Origin: an uncultured Lachnospiraceae bacterium
GTDB taxonomy: Bacteria; Bacillota; Clostridia; Lachnospirales; Lachnospiraceae
DNA: 64,000 bases
Direction: 5' to 3'
Assembly (NCBI GenBank): GCA_910577955.1
Contig: CAJTNC010000010.1
Span: 30,791 to 94,790 of the forward strand
In this document: piece after piece, positions 49,902-58,836 of the stretch
How positions within the stretch are numbered: the first letter of the stretch is position 1
How the letters are laid out: every line of letters begins with the position of its first letter
Translations under genes and position numbers: made by a program
Notes under the pieces: generated by a model
Databases searched by the model: none
What the model saw: only the letters and a program-made list of their open reading frames with translations
Told to the model about the DNA's origin: nothing

Positions 49902-50984
49902 CTAAATCTGATACATCTTCTTATAATATTCCTGATAGCTGCCGCTTGTCACATTTTTCATCCATTCCTCGTGCTCAAAAAACCACGCGATCGTCTTGCG
50001 GATCCCCTCCGCAAACATAGTCTCGGGCTCCCAGCCGATCTCCGCCTTGATCTTGTCCGGCGCGATAGCATAGCGTCTGTCATGGCCCTTCCTGTCCTCC
50101 ACATAAGTGATCAGGTCTTTGCTCACAAGAGCTCTTCTCGGATCGTCCTCCTTCAGCATCTCCTGCAGCGTCTCTATAATGATCTCCACGATCTCGATAT
50201 TCTGCTTCTCGTTGTGACCGCCGATATTGTAAGTCTCAAACAGCCGCCCCTTTTCCTGCACCATATCGATCGCTTTCGCATGGTCCTCCACATAAAGCCA
50301 GTCCCGGACATTTTTGCCGTCCCCGTACACCGGCAGCTTTTTCCCCTGCAGCGCGTTGTTTATAATCAAAGGTATCAGCTTTTCCGGAAACTGATAAGGG
50401 CCGTAATTGTTGGAACAGTTTGTAATGTTGGCAGGGAACTTATAGGTATCCATATAAGCCCTCACCAGCATATCCGAACTGGCCTTGCTGGCAGAATAAG
50501 GACTGTGCGGCGCATAGGGCGTCGTCTCATAAAAATATTCCCCGTCATTTTCCAGCGAACCGTATACTTCGTCCGTTGATACATGCAAAAATTTCTTGCC
50601 TTCCTTAAAACTGCCGTCGGCATTCTCCCATGCCGCTTTTGCACAGTTTAACATCACAGCCGTTCCCAGCACATTTGTCTTTACAAATACTTCCGGCTCC
50701 TTGATGCTCCGGTCCACATGGCTCTCCGCCGCAAAATGAACCACTCTGTCGATATCATTCTCCGCAAAGATCTTCCCGATCGCTTCCTTGTCGCAGATAT
50801 CCGCCTTTATGAAAGTATAATTGTCCAGATCCTCCACCTCCCGCAGATTCTCCAGATTCCCTGCATAAGTCAACGCGTCCACATTGACGATACGGATCTC
50901 ATTGCCGTACTTTTTTAACATATAATGAATATAATTGGAACCGATGAAACCGGCGCCTCCTGTCACTAAATATGTTCTCATCAT
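49902..50984 (-). CDS. rfbB: dTDP-glucose 4,6-dehydratase
   Basis: RfbB converts dTDP-glucose to dTDP-4-keto-6-deoxyglucose with bound NAD+. The extended SDR shows TGGAGFIGSNYIHYM, HFAAESHVDRSI, the catalytic STDEVYGSL and the YSASKASSD (Tyr/Lys) motif, and a C-terminal NCSNNYGPYQFPEKLIPL segment. The protein is 360 residues, within the family range. The gene starts 15 bp after the large GH25 gene. Confidence 0.97.
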   Translation of the reverse strand: MMRTYLVTGGAGFIGSNYIHYMLKKYGNEIRIVNVDALTYAGNLENLREVEDLDNYTFIKADICDKEAIGKIFAENDIDRVVHFAAESHVDRSIKEPEVFVKTNVLGTAVMLNCAKAAWENADGSFKEGKKFLHVSTDEVYGSLENDGEYFYETTPYAPHSPYSASKASSDMLVRAYMDTYKFPANITNCSNNYGPYQFPEKLIPLIINNALQGKKLPVYGDGKNVRDWLYVEDHAKAIDMVQEKGRLFETYNIGGHNEKQNIEIVEIIIETLQEMLKEDDPRRALVSKDLITYVEDRKGHDRRYAIAPDKIKAEIGWEPETMFAEGIRKTIAWFFEHEEWMKNVTSGSYQEYYKKMYQI

Positions 50985-50999
50985 CTTCTCCTTCCGCTC

Positions 51000-53900
51000 T
51001 TAGTAACCCAGATAACTCAGGTTCAGGTCTACATTTCCGGCAATTCCCGGCACCGAACCCTTTGAACTGTACTGCCACAGATTATATCTGCCATTGTAAG
51101 TAGGCGCCGCCGCATACTGTGCAAGCCATATCTTATAAGAGCCAAGGGCCCCCACATCCATCTTTTCGTTCAGCCACGTCTTATTGGCGTATATGCCCGC
51201 CGTATAGCCGGAATCCTGTATCGTCGCACAGAAAGCTTTGCAGACTGCTGTGCGCGTAGCCTTGTCGATGCCGTCGGCCCGGCCGCCGCTGCTCTCCACA
51301 TCCAAAAAGATCGGATAGGATATGGCGTATTTTTTCACCAGATCAAGCACCATGGAGGCCTCTTCCACCGCCTCTTTCTCATTCACGGCCTGCGTGAAGA
51401 AATATACGCCCACTTTAAGCCCGGCCGCATTGGCTCCGGCAATATTTGCCGCAAACTTCGGATCCGTGATCAGCGCGCCCGTCGTAGATCCCCGGTACCC
51501 ACAGCGAATGATCGCATAAGATGCTCCGGAAGATTTCACGCTGTTCCAGTCAATGTTGCCGTTCCACTTCGAAACGTCGATGCCGAACATACCGGAACTC
51601 GTCACCAGAGATCCGTCGCTTGCAAAAGTGTATTTTGCCCCCTGTATGACCTGCTCACCCGTCACAAACTTATGATTGTCCAGATAGTAGTAAGTTTTGC
51701 CGCCTATATTCTGCCAGCCCGTATACAGCGTTTCCGTTGTCGCTATAAAAAACTTGGAAATATTCTTGTCGTAGTAATCCGCATATTTCGCTTCCCGGTA
51801 CTTTCCGTCCCCCGATTGAACAAAAACCTGTCTGCCGTCTTTATCCTTCAACAGGGATGTCGTATCGGACTCGTAACTGTTTATGACTTTTACGGACGCT
51901 TTTATCTCTCTGCCGTTATTGCAGGTGATCGTGATCTCCGTCTCACCTTTTGCCACACCGGTAACCGTCACCGTTTTATCTTTGTAAGCTACCGTGGCAA
52001 TCTTAGTATTGTGGGACACCACCTTACTGATCGCCGCACTTCCCGGCACAGTCGTGACCTTGATGTCAGCGGTCTTTTTCACTGCCACCTGTACGGAAGT
52101 CTTATCGAGACTCACGCCGGTGTCCACCACTGTCACTGTACAGGTCTGGGTCTGATCCCCCGCCGTCGCCGTCAGCGTCATCTTGCCGGCCTTCTTTCCC
52201 TTAACGGTGACGCTCTTTCCATCCACAGACTGTGATACATCCGCAAATTCCGCACCGGCCACCGCCCATGTGACGGATGCCTGATTGCTCTCCGCCTTTA
52301 TGGTTCCGCTCTCCCCAACCGCCAGAGACAATGCCGTTTTATCCAGTTTCAAGGTTGCCGCCACCGGCGCTTCCTCCACCGTCACGTTACAGGATGCCGT
52401 CACCGTCTCTTTTGATTCGTTATTCGTACCCGTGACAGTGATCTTGGCCGTTCCTTTCGCCTTGCCCGTCACTTTGCCGTTATTATCTACCGCCGCAATC
52501 TCCGGCTTATCGGAAGACCATGTGACCGTGTCCACGTTTTCCTTTTTATCAATCTCCAGCCCTGCGGTCTCCCCCACCTTTACCTTCATATCTTTGAGTT
52601 TCAGTGAAAGTACGGGTTTCGGTGTTTCCGGTTTTTCTGGTTCTTCCGGTTTTTCGCTGTTATCGCCTTCTCCGTTGTTATCCCCGCCATTGTTGTCTGT
52701 ATTATCAGGGGGATTATTACCGCTGCCATCACCGCCGGCAGAATCGCCTGTCCCGGGTGCGGTCATCAGATAATAATCCGCCGCCCTGACGGACGCCGTC
52801 ACCGTCGCAGGGTCTTTGATCGTATTCTTCCCGACTTCTTTATAGGAAGCCGTACCTTCCGTCTTGGTTGACTTGAAAAAGGGCACCGTATCCGTCAACT
52901 TGGATTCTTCCACCACCTGAGCAGCGGCAGTATCTTCCACAGCGGCGTTGACTTCCGCCTCGGTCTTGATCTCCTCTTTCACATCGACCTTCTTATATGC
53001 GATATCCGCCTTTACGTCCACACTGCGGTTCTCCGTGGAAAATTTGTAATCATCATATCCGGACAACGACAGCATCTTCACCTGATAGCCGCCTGCCTCA
53101 ATGCCTTCCTTATAGATAATGCCGTCCTTATCATCGTCTTTCCAGACTTCGGTCTTCTTCGAAGGCGTTGTGACCTCAACCTCAAAGGGCACGTTCGCCA
53201 CCAGTTTATCCGTCTTCTGATTGACAAATTTAATTTTCAGATCCTTTACAATAGAGGTGGTCTTCAGGGTCACGTCAATCCCCTTTGCCTGATCCGGCTC
53301 CTCCGTCGTGACCGGAGTTTCCTCCGCCACCTCCTCTATCACCGCTTCCTTCGCCAGCTGCGCGTCCGCCACTGCCAGCAGACCGCTCTCTCCAATAATG
53401 TCTACTCCGGCTAACGACGTTCCCACTTCCGCAAAAGCAGCCACCATCTTATCTTCTTGTTTACCCATCATAAAGACCGCACCGGTCAGCACCGCAAAGA
53501 GCAGCACAGCAACACCTGTAAATGCGATCATTTTGTCCACCAGCGGAAGATTTCTAAAAGCGAGAAATGCACCGGCTACTCCCCGTTTCTTCCGGTAAGC
53601 CACGAAATCGTCTTCGTCATCATCCTCGTCATCGTACTCGTATTCCCCGTCGTCCACATAATAGAGGTCTTCCTCTTCGTCGTCCTCTTCGTCTTCGTCT
53701 TCCTCTTCGTCGTCCTCTTCGTCTTCGTCTTCCTCTTCTTCCTCGTAATAATCTACGTCGTCGCCGTAATACTCCTCCTCGTAATACTCCTGTTCTTCCC
53801 CGTATTCCGAAATCTCTTCATCCTCGTAGTACTCTTCGTCTTCGTACTCCGGTTCATCATCCTCATAATACTCTTCATCTTCGTATTCCGAGTCTTCGTC

Positions 53901-54047
53901 CTCGTAATATTCGTCTTCGTAGTATTCTTCATCCTCATCGTATTCGTCTTCGTAATCTTCTATATCGGCAAAACGCCTTCTTCTCTCAGAAAGCTCCCTA
54001 TTTCCACCTCTTTTTGTTTTTTTTCCTCTTCCGAATACACTCATACT
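51000..54047 (-). CDS. Membrane-anchored GH25 muramidase with hyperacidic cytoplasmic tail and Big2 domains
   Basis: The 1015-residue protein has a basic start and a cytoplasmic block of Asp, Glu and Tyr (about residues 28-148). A transmembrane helix lies near 172-193, followed by a beta-domain shared with the smaller GH25 gene. A Gly/Asn/Pro/Glu linker leads to three bacterial Ig-like (Big2) domains (about 480-735), one choline-binding-type repeat (GWQNIGGKTYYYLDNH) and a GH25 domain. The GH25 motifs are GIDVSKWNGNIDWN, PIFLDVESSGG and VDLNLSYLGY. The ATG at 54047 follows GGAGAGG by 12 bases; a TTG at 54080 lies on the -10 element and is rejected. It leads the polysaccharide operon. Confidence 0.87.
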   Translation of the reverse strand, partial: SMSVFGRGKKTKRGGNRELSERRRRFADIEDYEDEYDEDEEYYEDEYYEDEDSEYEDEEYYEDDEPEYEDEEYYEDEEISEYGEEQEYYEEEYYGDDVDYYEEEEEDEDEEDDEEEDEDEEDDEEEDLYYVDDGEYEYDDEDDDEDDFVAYRKKRGVAGAFLAFRNLPLVDKMIAFTGVAVLLFAVLTGAVFMMGKQEDKMVAAFAEVGTSLAGVDIIGESGLLAVADAQLAKEAVIEEVAEETPVTTEEPDQAKGIDVTLKTTSIVKDLKIKFVNQKTDKLVANVPFEVEVTTPSKKTEVWKDDDKDGIIYKEGIEAGGYQVKMLSLSGYDDYKFSTENRSVDVKADIAYKKVDVKEEIKTEAEVNAAVEDTAAAQVVEESKLTDTVPFFKSTKTEGTASYKEVGKNTIKDPATVTASVRAADYYLMTAPGTGDSAGGDGSGNNPPDNTDNNGGDNNGEGDNSEKPEEPEKPETPKPVLSLKLKDMKVKVGETAGLEIDKKENVDTVTWSSDKPEIAAVDNNGKVTGKAKGTAKITVTGTNNESKETVTASCNVTVEEAPVAATLKLDKTALSLAVGESGTIKAESNQASVTWAVAGAEFADVSQSVDGKSVTVKGKKAGKMTLTATAGDQTQTCTVTVVDTGVSLDKTSVQVAVKKTADIKVTTVPGSAAISKVVSHNTKIATVAYKDKTVTVTGVAKGETEITITCNNGREIKASVKVINSYESDTTSLLKDKDGRQVFVQSGDGKYREAKYADYYDKNISKFFIATTETLYTGWQNIGGKTYYYLDNHKFVTGEQVIQGAKYTFASDGSLVTSSGMFGIDVSKWNGNIDWNSVKSSGASYAIIRCGYRGSTTGALITDPKFAANIAGANAAGLKVGVYFFTQAVNEKEAVEEASMVLDLVKKYAISYPIFLDVESSGGRADGIDKATRTAVCKAFCATIQDSGYTAGIYANKTWLNEKMDVGALGSYKIWLAQYAAAPTYNGRYNLWQYSSKGSVPGIAGNVDLNLSYLGY
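53608..53966 (-). repeat. GAA/GAC/TAC-rich low-complexity coding tract
   Basis: Degenerate units such as EDEEYYEDE and DDEEEDEDE repeat in the tail of the large GH25 gene, including near-identical DNA around 53660-53740. The tract is likely to vary in length through slippage. The plus-strand frames here, rich in Val/Phe or Arg, are mirror artefacts. Confidence 0.75.
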
Positions 54048-54090
54048 ATCAGATAACCTCTCCGTTCTCTTTTTACGCAATATCTGCTAT

Positions 54091-54119
54091 ATTATAGCAC
54101 TTTTTTTCCTCTAATACAA
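54091..54119 (-). promoter_or_regulatory. Predicted promoter of the wall-polysaccharide operon
   Basis: TTGTAT (54114-54119) and a perfect TATAAT (54091-54096) are 17 bp apart on the minus strand. Transcription would begin near 54084 and could extend through the rfb, exporter and transferase genes, since gaps are short down to about 34,370. Confidence 0.7.
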
Positions 54120-54173
54120 GGATTCCCCAAAACTTCTAAAAGTTTGTGCCTCTACCGTTTTTCACGCTTCTCA

Positions 54174-55208
54174 TCATCCGTCCCGCTCCATAATCCTAAA
54201 ACCGTCTGACGCCTCAAGACAGTTCTCCAACCCCTCTGTGGCATACAGTTCCCCCGTTTTTGTGATCAGTACCAATTCAAAATTTTCTCCGTAATTCCTC
54301 CAGTAGGCAAGAGCGTCCTCAAGCCCCATAATATACAGCGCCGTTGACAGCGCATCCGCCAGCATTCCGTCCTCTGAGACCACAGTGACAGAAGCAAGAT
54401 CCCCCTCAACCGGGCGCCCTGTTCCCGGATCCAAAATATGAATATAAATATTGCCATTCTCCTCAAAGTAACGTTCATAACCGCCGGATGTGACCACCGC
54501 ACGGTTTTCCACCTCCACAACAGCAACAATATCCGCACTGTTCCCCTCCGGTTCCCTGATCCCTATCCGAAATCCGGATCCGTCCGGTTTTCGGTTCAGC
54601 ACCTGAATATTCCCGCCCAGAGACACCATCCCGCTGCAGACACCATGCTGCTCGTAAATCTCCATGATGCGTGCCGAGGCATATCCTTTGGCTATTCCGC
54701 CCAGATCCACGCGCTGCCCCGCTCCGAGCCGCACCTGTGATCCTGTCACTTCGATCTGCGAAGCGTCCACAAGCGGCAGCACATCCTCCAGTTCCTCCTC
54801 CGAGGGCACATGATACTCCCCTGTGGGAAATCCCCAAAGTTCCATTAACGGATATACGCTGACATCGAAAAGCCCTCCTGTTGTTTCGCAAACTGCAAGG
54901 GCACGCTCAAAAAGAACAACCGTATCCTCCGATACACTGCTTACTCCCGCTACATTGAGCCTCGATATCTCACTGTCCGGATCTCCGGTCGAGAGCAGGC
55001 TGTCCAGACGTTTCACTTCCTCTATCGCCGCATCCACGGCCTCCTCGCAGTTTTTGCCGTAGGCCGTGAAACTCATAACAGTATCCATTGCAAAAATCTG
55101 CCGGGTGCAGGAACTGTTTTTTGATCCCCCGGTGGACTGCCAGATGCAGCCCGCCAGCAGACCTAAAAGCGCCACACCCAGCAGACCTGAAATCATTCGT
55201 CTTCTCAT
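54174..55208 (-). CDS. apbE: FAD:protein FMN transferase, lipoprotein
   Basis: ApbE attaches FMN through a phosphoester to Thr or Ser of Rnf/Nqr subunits outside the membrane. The lipobox is LLAGC (Cys21). The core has FAMDTVMSFTAYG, SLLSTGDPDSEISRLN, RVDLGGIAKGYA and the C-terminal DGMLADALSTALYIMG that binds Mg2+ and FAD. It is the last gene of the rnf operon, 3 bp after rnfB, so the modifier is made with its target. Confidence 0.94.
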   Translation of the reverse strand: MRRRMISGLLGVALLGLLAGCIWQSTGGSKNSSCTRQIFAMDTVMSFTAYGKNCEEAVDAAIEEVKRLDSLLSTGDPDSEISRLNVAGVSSVSEDTVVLFERALAVCETTGGLFDVSVYPLMELWGFPTGEYHVPSEEELEDVLPLVDASQIEVTGSQVRLGAGQRVDLGGIAKGYASARIMEIYEQHGVCSGMVSLGGNIQVLNRKPDGSGFRIGIREPEGNSADIVAVVEVENRAVVTSGGYERYFEENGNIYIHILDPGTGRPVEGDLASVTVVSEDGMLADALSTALYIMGLEDALAYWRNYGENFELVLITKTGELYATEGLENCLEASDGFRIMERDG

Positions 55209-55211
55209 ATT

Positions 55212-56000
55212 TTACAGCTTTGTAATAATCTTTGCGGGACATTTCTCCGCACATTTCTCGCAACCGACACACTTGTCATAATCAATGTGTGCCAAATTGC
55301 CTTCCACCGTGACCGCGCCTTCCTCACACTGCTTCACACAGAGCGTACAGCCGATACAGCCCGCCGTACAGGCCTTCCGAACTTCCGGCCCTCTGGCATG
55401 GCTTGAACAGCGCACCGCCACTTTCTTGTCTTTGGGGATCAGCTCGATCAGATTTTTCGGGCAGGCCGCCATACAGCGGCCGCATCCGGTACACTTGTCG
55501 GCATCCACAATGGCCACGCCGTTTTCCACGCGGATCGCGCCAAAAGCGCAGGCCTCCGCGCAGGAACCAAATCCTAGACAACCGTAGTCGCATTCCCAGA
55601 CAGATATCCCCGCAAGCACCGCCGCCCGACAGTCATGTATTCCCACATAATTGCACTTTTCCTTTGTCTTCTCGCAGTCTCCGGCACAGCGGACAAAAGC
55701 AGCTTTCTTTACTCCGGCCACCGCATCCACGCCCATGATCCTGCCGATCTCTTTCGACGCTTTTTCATCACAGATGGGGCACACCGTCACTTCCGCCTCT
55801 CCGTTTACGATAGCGGCAGCCGCCGCATCACACCCCGCCTGACCACAGGCGCCGCAGTTATTTCCCGGCAGACAGGCTCTCACCTGTTCCACCCGCTCAT
55901 CCACTTTCACCGCAAACTTTTTGCCCGCAGCCACCAGAGAAACTCCGATCAAAAGACCGATCACCCCTACCACGAGCGTCGCTATTATCATTCCCTGCAT
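55212..56000 (-). CDS. rnfB: Rnf complex subunit B (Fe-S protein)
   Basis: RnfB accepts electrons from ferredoxin at the cytoplasmic face. After one membrane helix come the cluster motif GNNCGACGQAGCDAAA with CPIC, then ferredoxin-type Cys sets: CLGFGSCAEAC, CTGCGRCMAAC, CIGCTLCVKQC and CVGCEKCAEKC. The ATG at 56000 follows AAAGGAGGAGAAAAG; the frame to 56030 would overlap rnfA. There are more Fe-S sites than in proteobacterial RnfB, as is usual for clostridia. Confidence 0.95.
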   Translation of the reverse strand: MQGMIIATLVVGVIGLLIGVSLVAAGKKFAVKVDERVEQVRACLPGNNCGACGQAGCDAAAAAIVNGEAEVTVCPICDEKASKEIGRIMGVDAVAGVKKAAFVRCAGDCEKTKEKCNYVGIHDCRAAVLAGISVWECDYGCLGFGSCAEACAFGAIRVENGVAIVDADKCTGCGRCMAACPKNLIELIPKDKKVAVRCSSHARGPEVRKACTAGCIGCTLCVKQCEEGAVTVEGNLAHIDYDKCVGCEKCAEKCPAKIITKL

Positions 56001-56013
56001 CTTTTCTCCTCCT

Positions 56014-56589
56014 TTAAGACAGCCCGCCAAAGCCCATGAAAGCGATCGCCATCAGTGCTGCGCACAACAGCACGATAGGCGCTCCCCGCAGAGGTGCCGG
56101 AATCACTTTCTCATCGATCCTCTCCCTGATGCCCGCAAGCAGGACAATGGCTAACGTAAAGCCCGCCGCCGTACCGAATCCCGCCAGCACGCTCTCCAAA
56201 AAATTGTAGCCGTTCTGCACGTTCGTCAGGGCAACTCCCAGCACCGCACAGTTGGTTGTGATCAGGGGCAGGTAGATTCCCAACGCCTGATAGACTGCCG
56301 GGGACATCTTCTTCAAAAACATCTCCACAAGCTGCACAAGCGCCGCAATCACCAGAATAAACACAATGGTCCGCAGATAGGTCAGATCTAACGGAAGCAA
56401 AACAAAATTATACAAAAGGCTTGCCACCGCAGAGGAAATGGTGATGACAAAGATCACCGCGCCCCCCAAACTGGCAGAAGTTTTCAGTTGTCTGGAGACA
56501 CCGAGAAAAGAACAGATTCCCAGAAACTGACTCAGCACTACATTGTTGACAAGCGCCGTTGTAATTACGATCATAATCAAAGATGTCAT
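56014..56589 (-). CDS. rnfA: Rnf complex subunit A
   Basis: The protein is 191 residues with six membrane helices. It carries the family segments NNVVLSQFLGICSFLGVSRQ and LPLITTNCAVLGVAL with the Cys residues that hold a membrane-embedded Fe-S centre together with RnfE. It starts 3 bp after rnfE. Confidence 0.96.
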   Translation of the reverse strand: MTSLIMIVITTALVNNVVLSQFLGICSFLGVSRQLKTSASLGGAVIFVITISSAVASLLYNFVLLPLDLTYLRTIVFILVIAALVQLVEMFLKKMSPAVYQALGIYLPLITTNCAVLGVALTNVQNGYNFLESVLAGFGTAAGFTLAIVLLAGIRERIDEKVIPAPLRGAPIVLLCAALMAIAFMGFGGLS

Positions 56590-56592
56590 TTT

Positions 56593-57267
56593 CTACTTCT
56601 CTCCTTCCTTCGTGTCACAGTTTTTTGCACAGGCCGCACAGCAGCCGTCGCACCCCTCCACCACCTTGTTTGCACGGGTGGTAATATTTACCGCATTCAT
56701 GATCATGATGACAATGGCAAGCACCAGAAAAGCTCCCGGCGCTTTTACAAACATCGCGATAGGCTCAAAGAAGTCCGGTGTCACGTTGATACCGAAGGCA
56801 GTCCCGGCTCCCAGAAATTCCCGCAGCAATCCGACCACCGTCAGGGCTATCGTAAAGCCAACCCCCATGCCGATGCCGTCCATCGCCGAGAGCAGCGGCG
56901 CATTTTTGGAGGCATAGGCCTCCGCCCTGCCCAAAATAATACAGTTTACCACGATCAGCGGAATGTAGATCCCGAGGGCGCTGTAGAGCGCCGGAACATA
57001 GGCCTGTGTCAAAAGTTCCACCACCGTGACCAAAGAAGCCACGATCACGATATAAGCCGGCAGCCTCACCTCGTCCGGGATCACCTTTCTGAGAAGGGAG
57101 ATCACCAGATTGGATACCACCAACACTACAAGGGTGGAAACGCCCATGCCAAAACCATTGGTCGCCGAAGTCGTGACCGCCAGCATAGGACACATGCCAA
57201 GCATCAGTACCAACGCCGGATTTTCTTTTAAAATACCATTCGTAATACGCTCCATACATGGTTTCAT
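56593..57267 (-). CDS. rnfE: Rnf complex subunit E with Cys-rich C-terminal tail
   Basis: This six-helix partner of RnfA has LVLMLGMCPMLAVTTSA and IPLIVVNCIILGRAEAYA. The chain ends in a soluble tail of about 24 residues, EGCDGCCAACAKNCDTKEG, with five Cys in a CxxCCxxCxxxC pattern that is not part of the minimal family. The ATG at 57267 follows GGGGAGG; the GTG at 57270 is an alternative. Confidence 0.94.
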   Translation of the reverse strand: MKPCMERITNGILKENPALVLMLGMCPMLAVTTSATNGFGMGVSTLVVLVVSNLVISLLRKVIPDEVRLPAYIVIVASLVTVVELLTQAYVPALYSALGIYIPLIVVNCIILGRAEAYASKNAPLLSAMDGIGMGVGFTIALTVVGLLREFLGAGTAFGINVTPDFFEPIAMFVKAPGAFLVLAIVIMIMNAVNITTRANKVVEGCDGCCAACAKNCDTKEGEK

Positions 57268-57282
57268 CACTATTTCCTCCCC

Positions 57283-58824
57283 TTATCTGATATATTCCGC
57301 ATAAAAATCTAACGCCGCATTCACCGCGTTCACCACCGCGCCGGAAGAAACCGAGGCGCCGGATACCGTATCGATCTCATTCTCTGCCGTCGAACCTCCC
57401 GCCTTATTCAGGATAAACTTCTCCGTGTTCACTCCGGCGAACTGCCCTTTAAACGGCTCCTCACCGCAGAGCATTCCCATTCCGGCCGTCTCGTTCAACT
57501 CCGTAAAGGAAATGCCGTTTATCGTGCCCTCCACCGAAAGTCCCACCGACAAAGTGATATGGTTGCCGCCGAAACCGTCCGCACTTGTAACGCTCAGAAC
57601 ATAGCCTGCTTCCGCGCCGCTTTCGTCCACTCCTACCACGGCCTCATTGATATATGCTTTCCCGAATTCCGTACCATAGATTTCGCCGCCCAAAGCCTCG
57701 ATAGCAGCCTTCAGATCTTCATCATAGGAAAATGACGCCGCTCCCGGACAAACTTCGCGATAGGATGCCGCACTCGCCGCCATCTGCTGTTCCTCGATCC
57801 GTTCCTTTGTCATGCCGAAAACGCCGCTGAGGGCCGCACCTGCGATCAATGTGATAGCGCAGAGAATCAGGGCAGACTTCGGAATCCCTTTCTTCCCTTC
57901 CCTCTGCTTTCTGAAACCGTAAGGCACCGGAACCGAAATCTCGTCGATCAGCGGCACCGCCAGATTGGCAATGATGATCGCATAACTCACGGAGTCCGGC
58001 GTACTGCCGAATATCCGGAAAACGCCGCACAAAATACCGGTCAGCAAACCAAACAGAATCTGCCCCAAGGAGGTCACCGGGCTCGTCACCGGATCCGTCG
58101 CCATAAACACAGCCCCCATCACCACGCCGCCGGTGGCAAGATGAAGCCAGATATACATCGGATCGAAACCCTGTCCGCCGAACAGGCCGATAAAGACAGA
58201 AAACGACACGAGCACCGTCACCGGGATCTCAAACGTGATCGCGCCGATCACCCACAGATACAAACCGCCCAGACACAGCGCGACTATAGAACTGCCGATC
58301 ACGCCGCCGCCAAAGCCCAAAAACGCATCCATCACATCCACAGGCTGCCCTGCCGCCAACACCTCGAGAGGTGTGGAGGAGCTGATGCCATCCACGGAAT
58401 AATCCGCCATAACGCCGCTGAAAGAAAGCAGCAAAAAGCATCTTCCCGCCAGCGCAGGATTCATAAAATTATGCCCCAGGCCGCCAAAGAAGCACTTCAC
58501 AAACAGGATCGCAAAAAGGCTTCCCGCGAAGGGCACATAGACCGGAACTCCCGCCGGAAGACACAGCGCAAGCAAAAGCCCCGTCACCACCGCGCTCCCA
58601 TCCTTTACCGTATTATTTTTCTTTGTAATAAAATCAAAAATAAATTCTGTCAAAACCGCAGACAAAACAGATACCGCGATCACAAGAAAAGCCCGGAACC
58701 CGTACCGGTAAACGCCGAAAACAGCCGCCGGCAACAACGCCAGAATCACATTGTACATGACGCCCGAGGTGTTCAGCCTGTTTCTGGCGTGCGGGCTGGA
58801 AGAAACATTGTATAATCTGCTCAT
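57283..58824 (-). CDS. Rnf complex subunits D and G fused in one protein
   Basis: Residues 1 to about 312 are RnfD: about nine helices with SSSPHARNRLNTSGVMYNVI, a FMN-site region ISSSTPLEV (Thr151; the usual motif is SGAT) and ATDPVTSP. Residues about 318-513 are RnfG: a new helix (SALILCAITLIAGAALSGVF), then an extracytoplasmic FMN-binding domain with DTVSGASVSSGAVVNAVN, in which Ser491 stands where Thr usually carries FMN. In most Rnf operons D and G are separate genes of about 320 and 200 codons. No stop or start lies between the halves. The gene sits between rnfC and rnfE as expected. Confidence 0.9.
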   Translation of the reverse strand: MSRLYNVSSSPHARNRLNTSGVMYNVILALLPAAVFGVYRYGFRAFLVIAVSVLSAVLTEFIFDFITKKNNTVKDGSAVVTGLLLALCLPAGVPVYVPFAGSLFAILFVKCFFGGLGHNFMNPALAGRCFLLLSFSGVMADYSVDGISSSTPLEVLAAGQPVDVMDAFLGFGGGVIGSSIVALCLGGLYLWVIGAITFEIPVTVLVSFSVFIGLFGGQGFDPMYIWLHLATGGVVMGAVFMATDPVTSPVTSLGQILFGLLTGILCGVFRIFGSTPDSVSYAIIIANLAVPLIDEISVPVPYGFRKQREGKKGIPKSALILCAITLIAGAALSGVFGMTKERIEEQQMAASAASYREVCPGAASFSYDEDLKAAIEALGGEIYGTEFGKAYINEAVVGVDESGAEAGYVLSVTSADGFGGNHITLSVGLSVEGTINGISFTELNETAGMGMLCGEEPFKGQFAGVNTEKFILNKAGGSTAENEIDTVSGASVSSGAVVNAVNAALDFYAEYIR

Positions 58825-58836
58825 TTTCCTATCCCC

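Noticed and set aside
53457..54097. Two overlapping plus-strand frames rich in Val/Phe or Arg/His
   Set aside because: They are the antisense reading of the Asp/Glu/Tyr repeat in the large GH25 gene; the composition follows directly from GAA/GAC/TAC codons.
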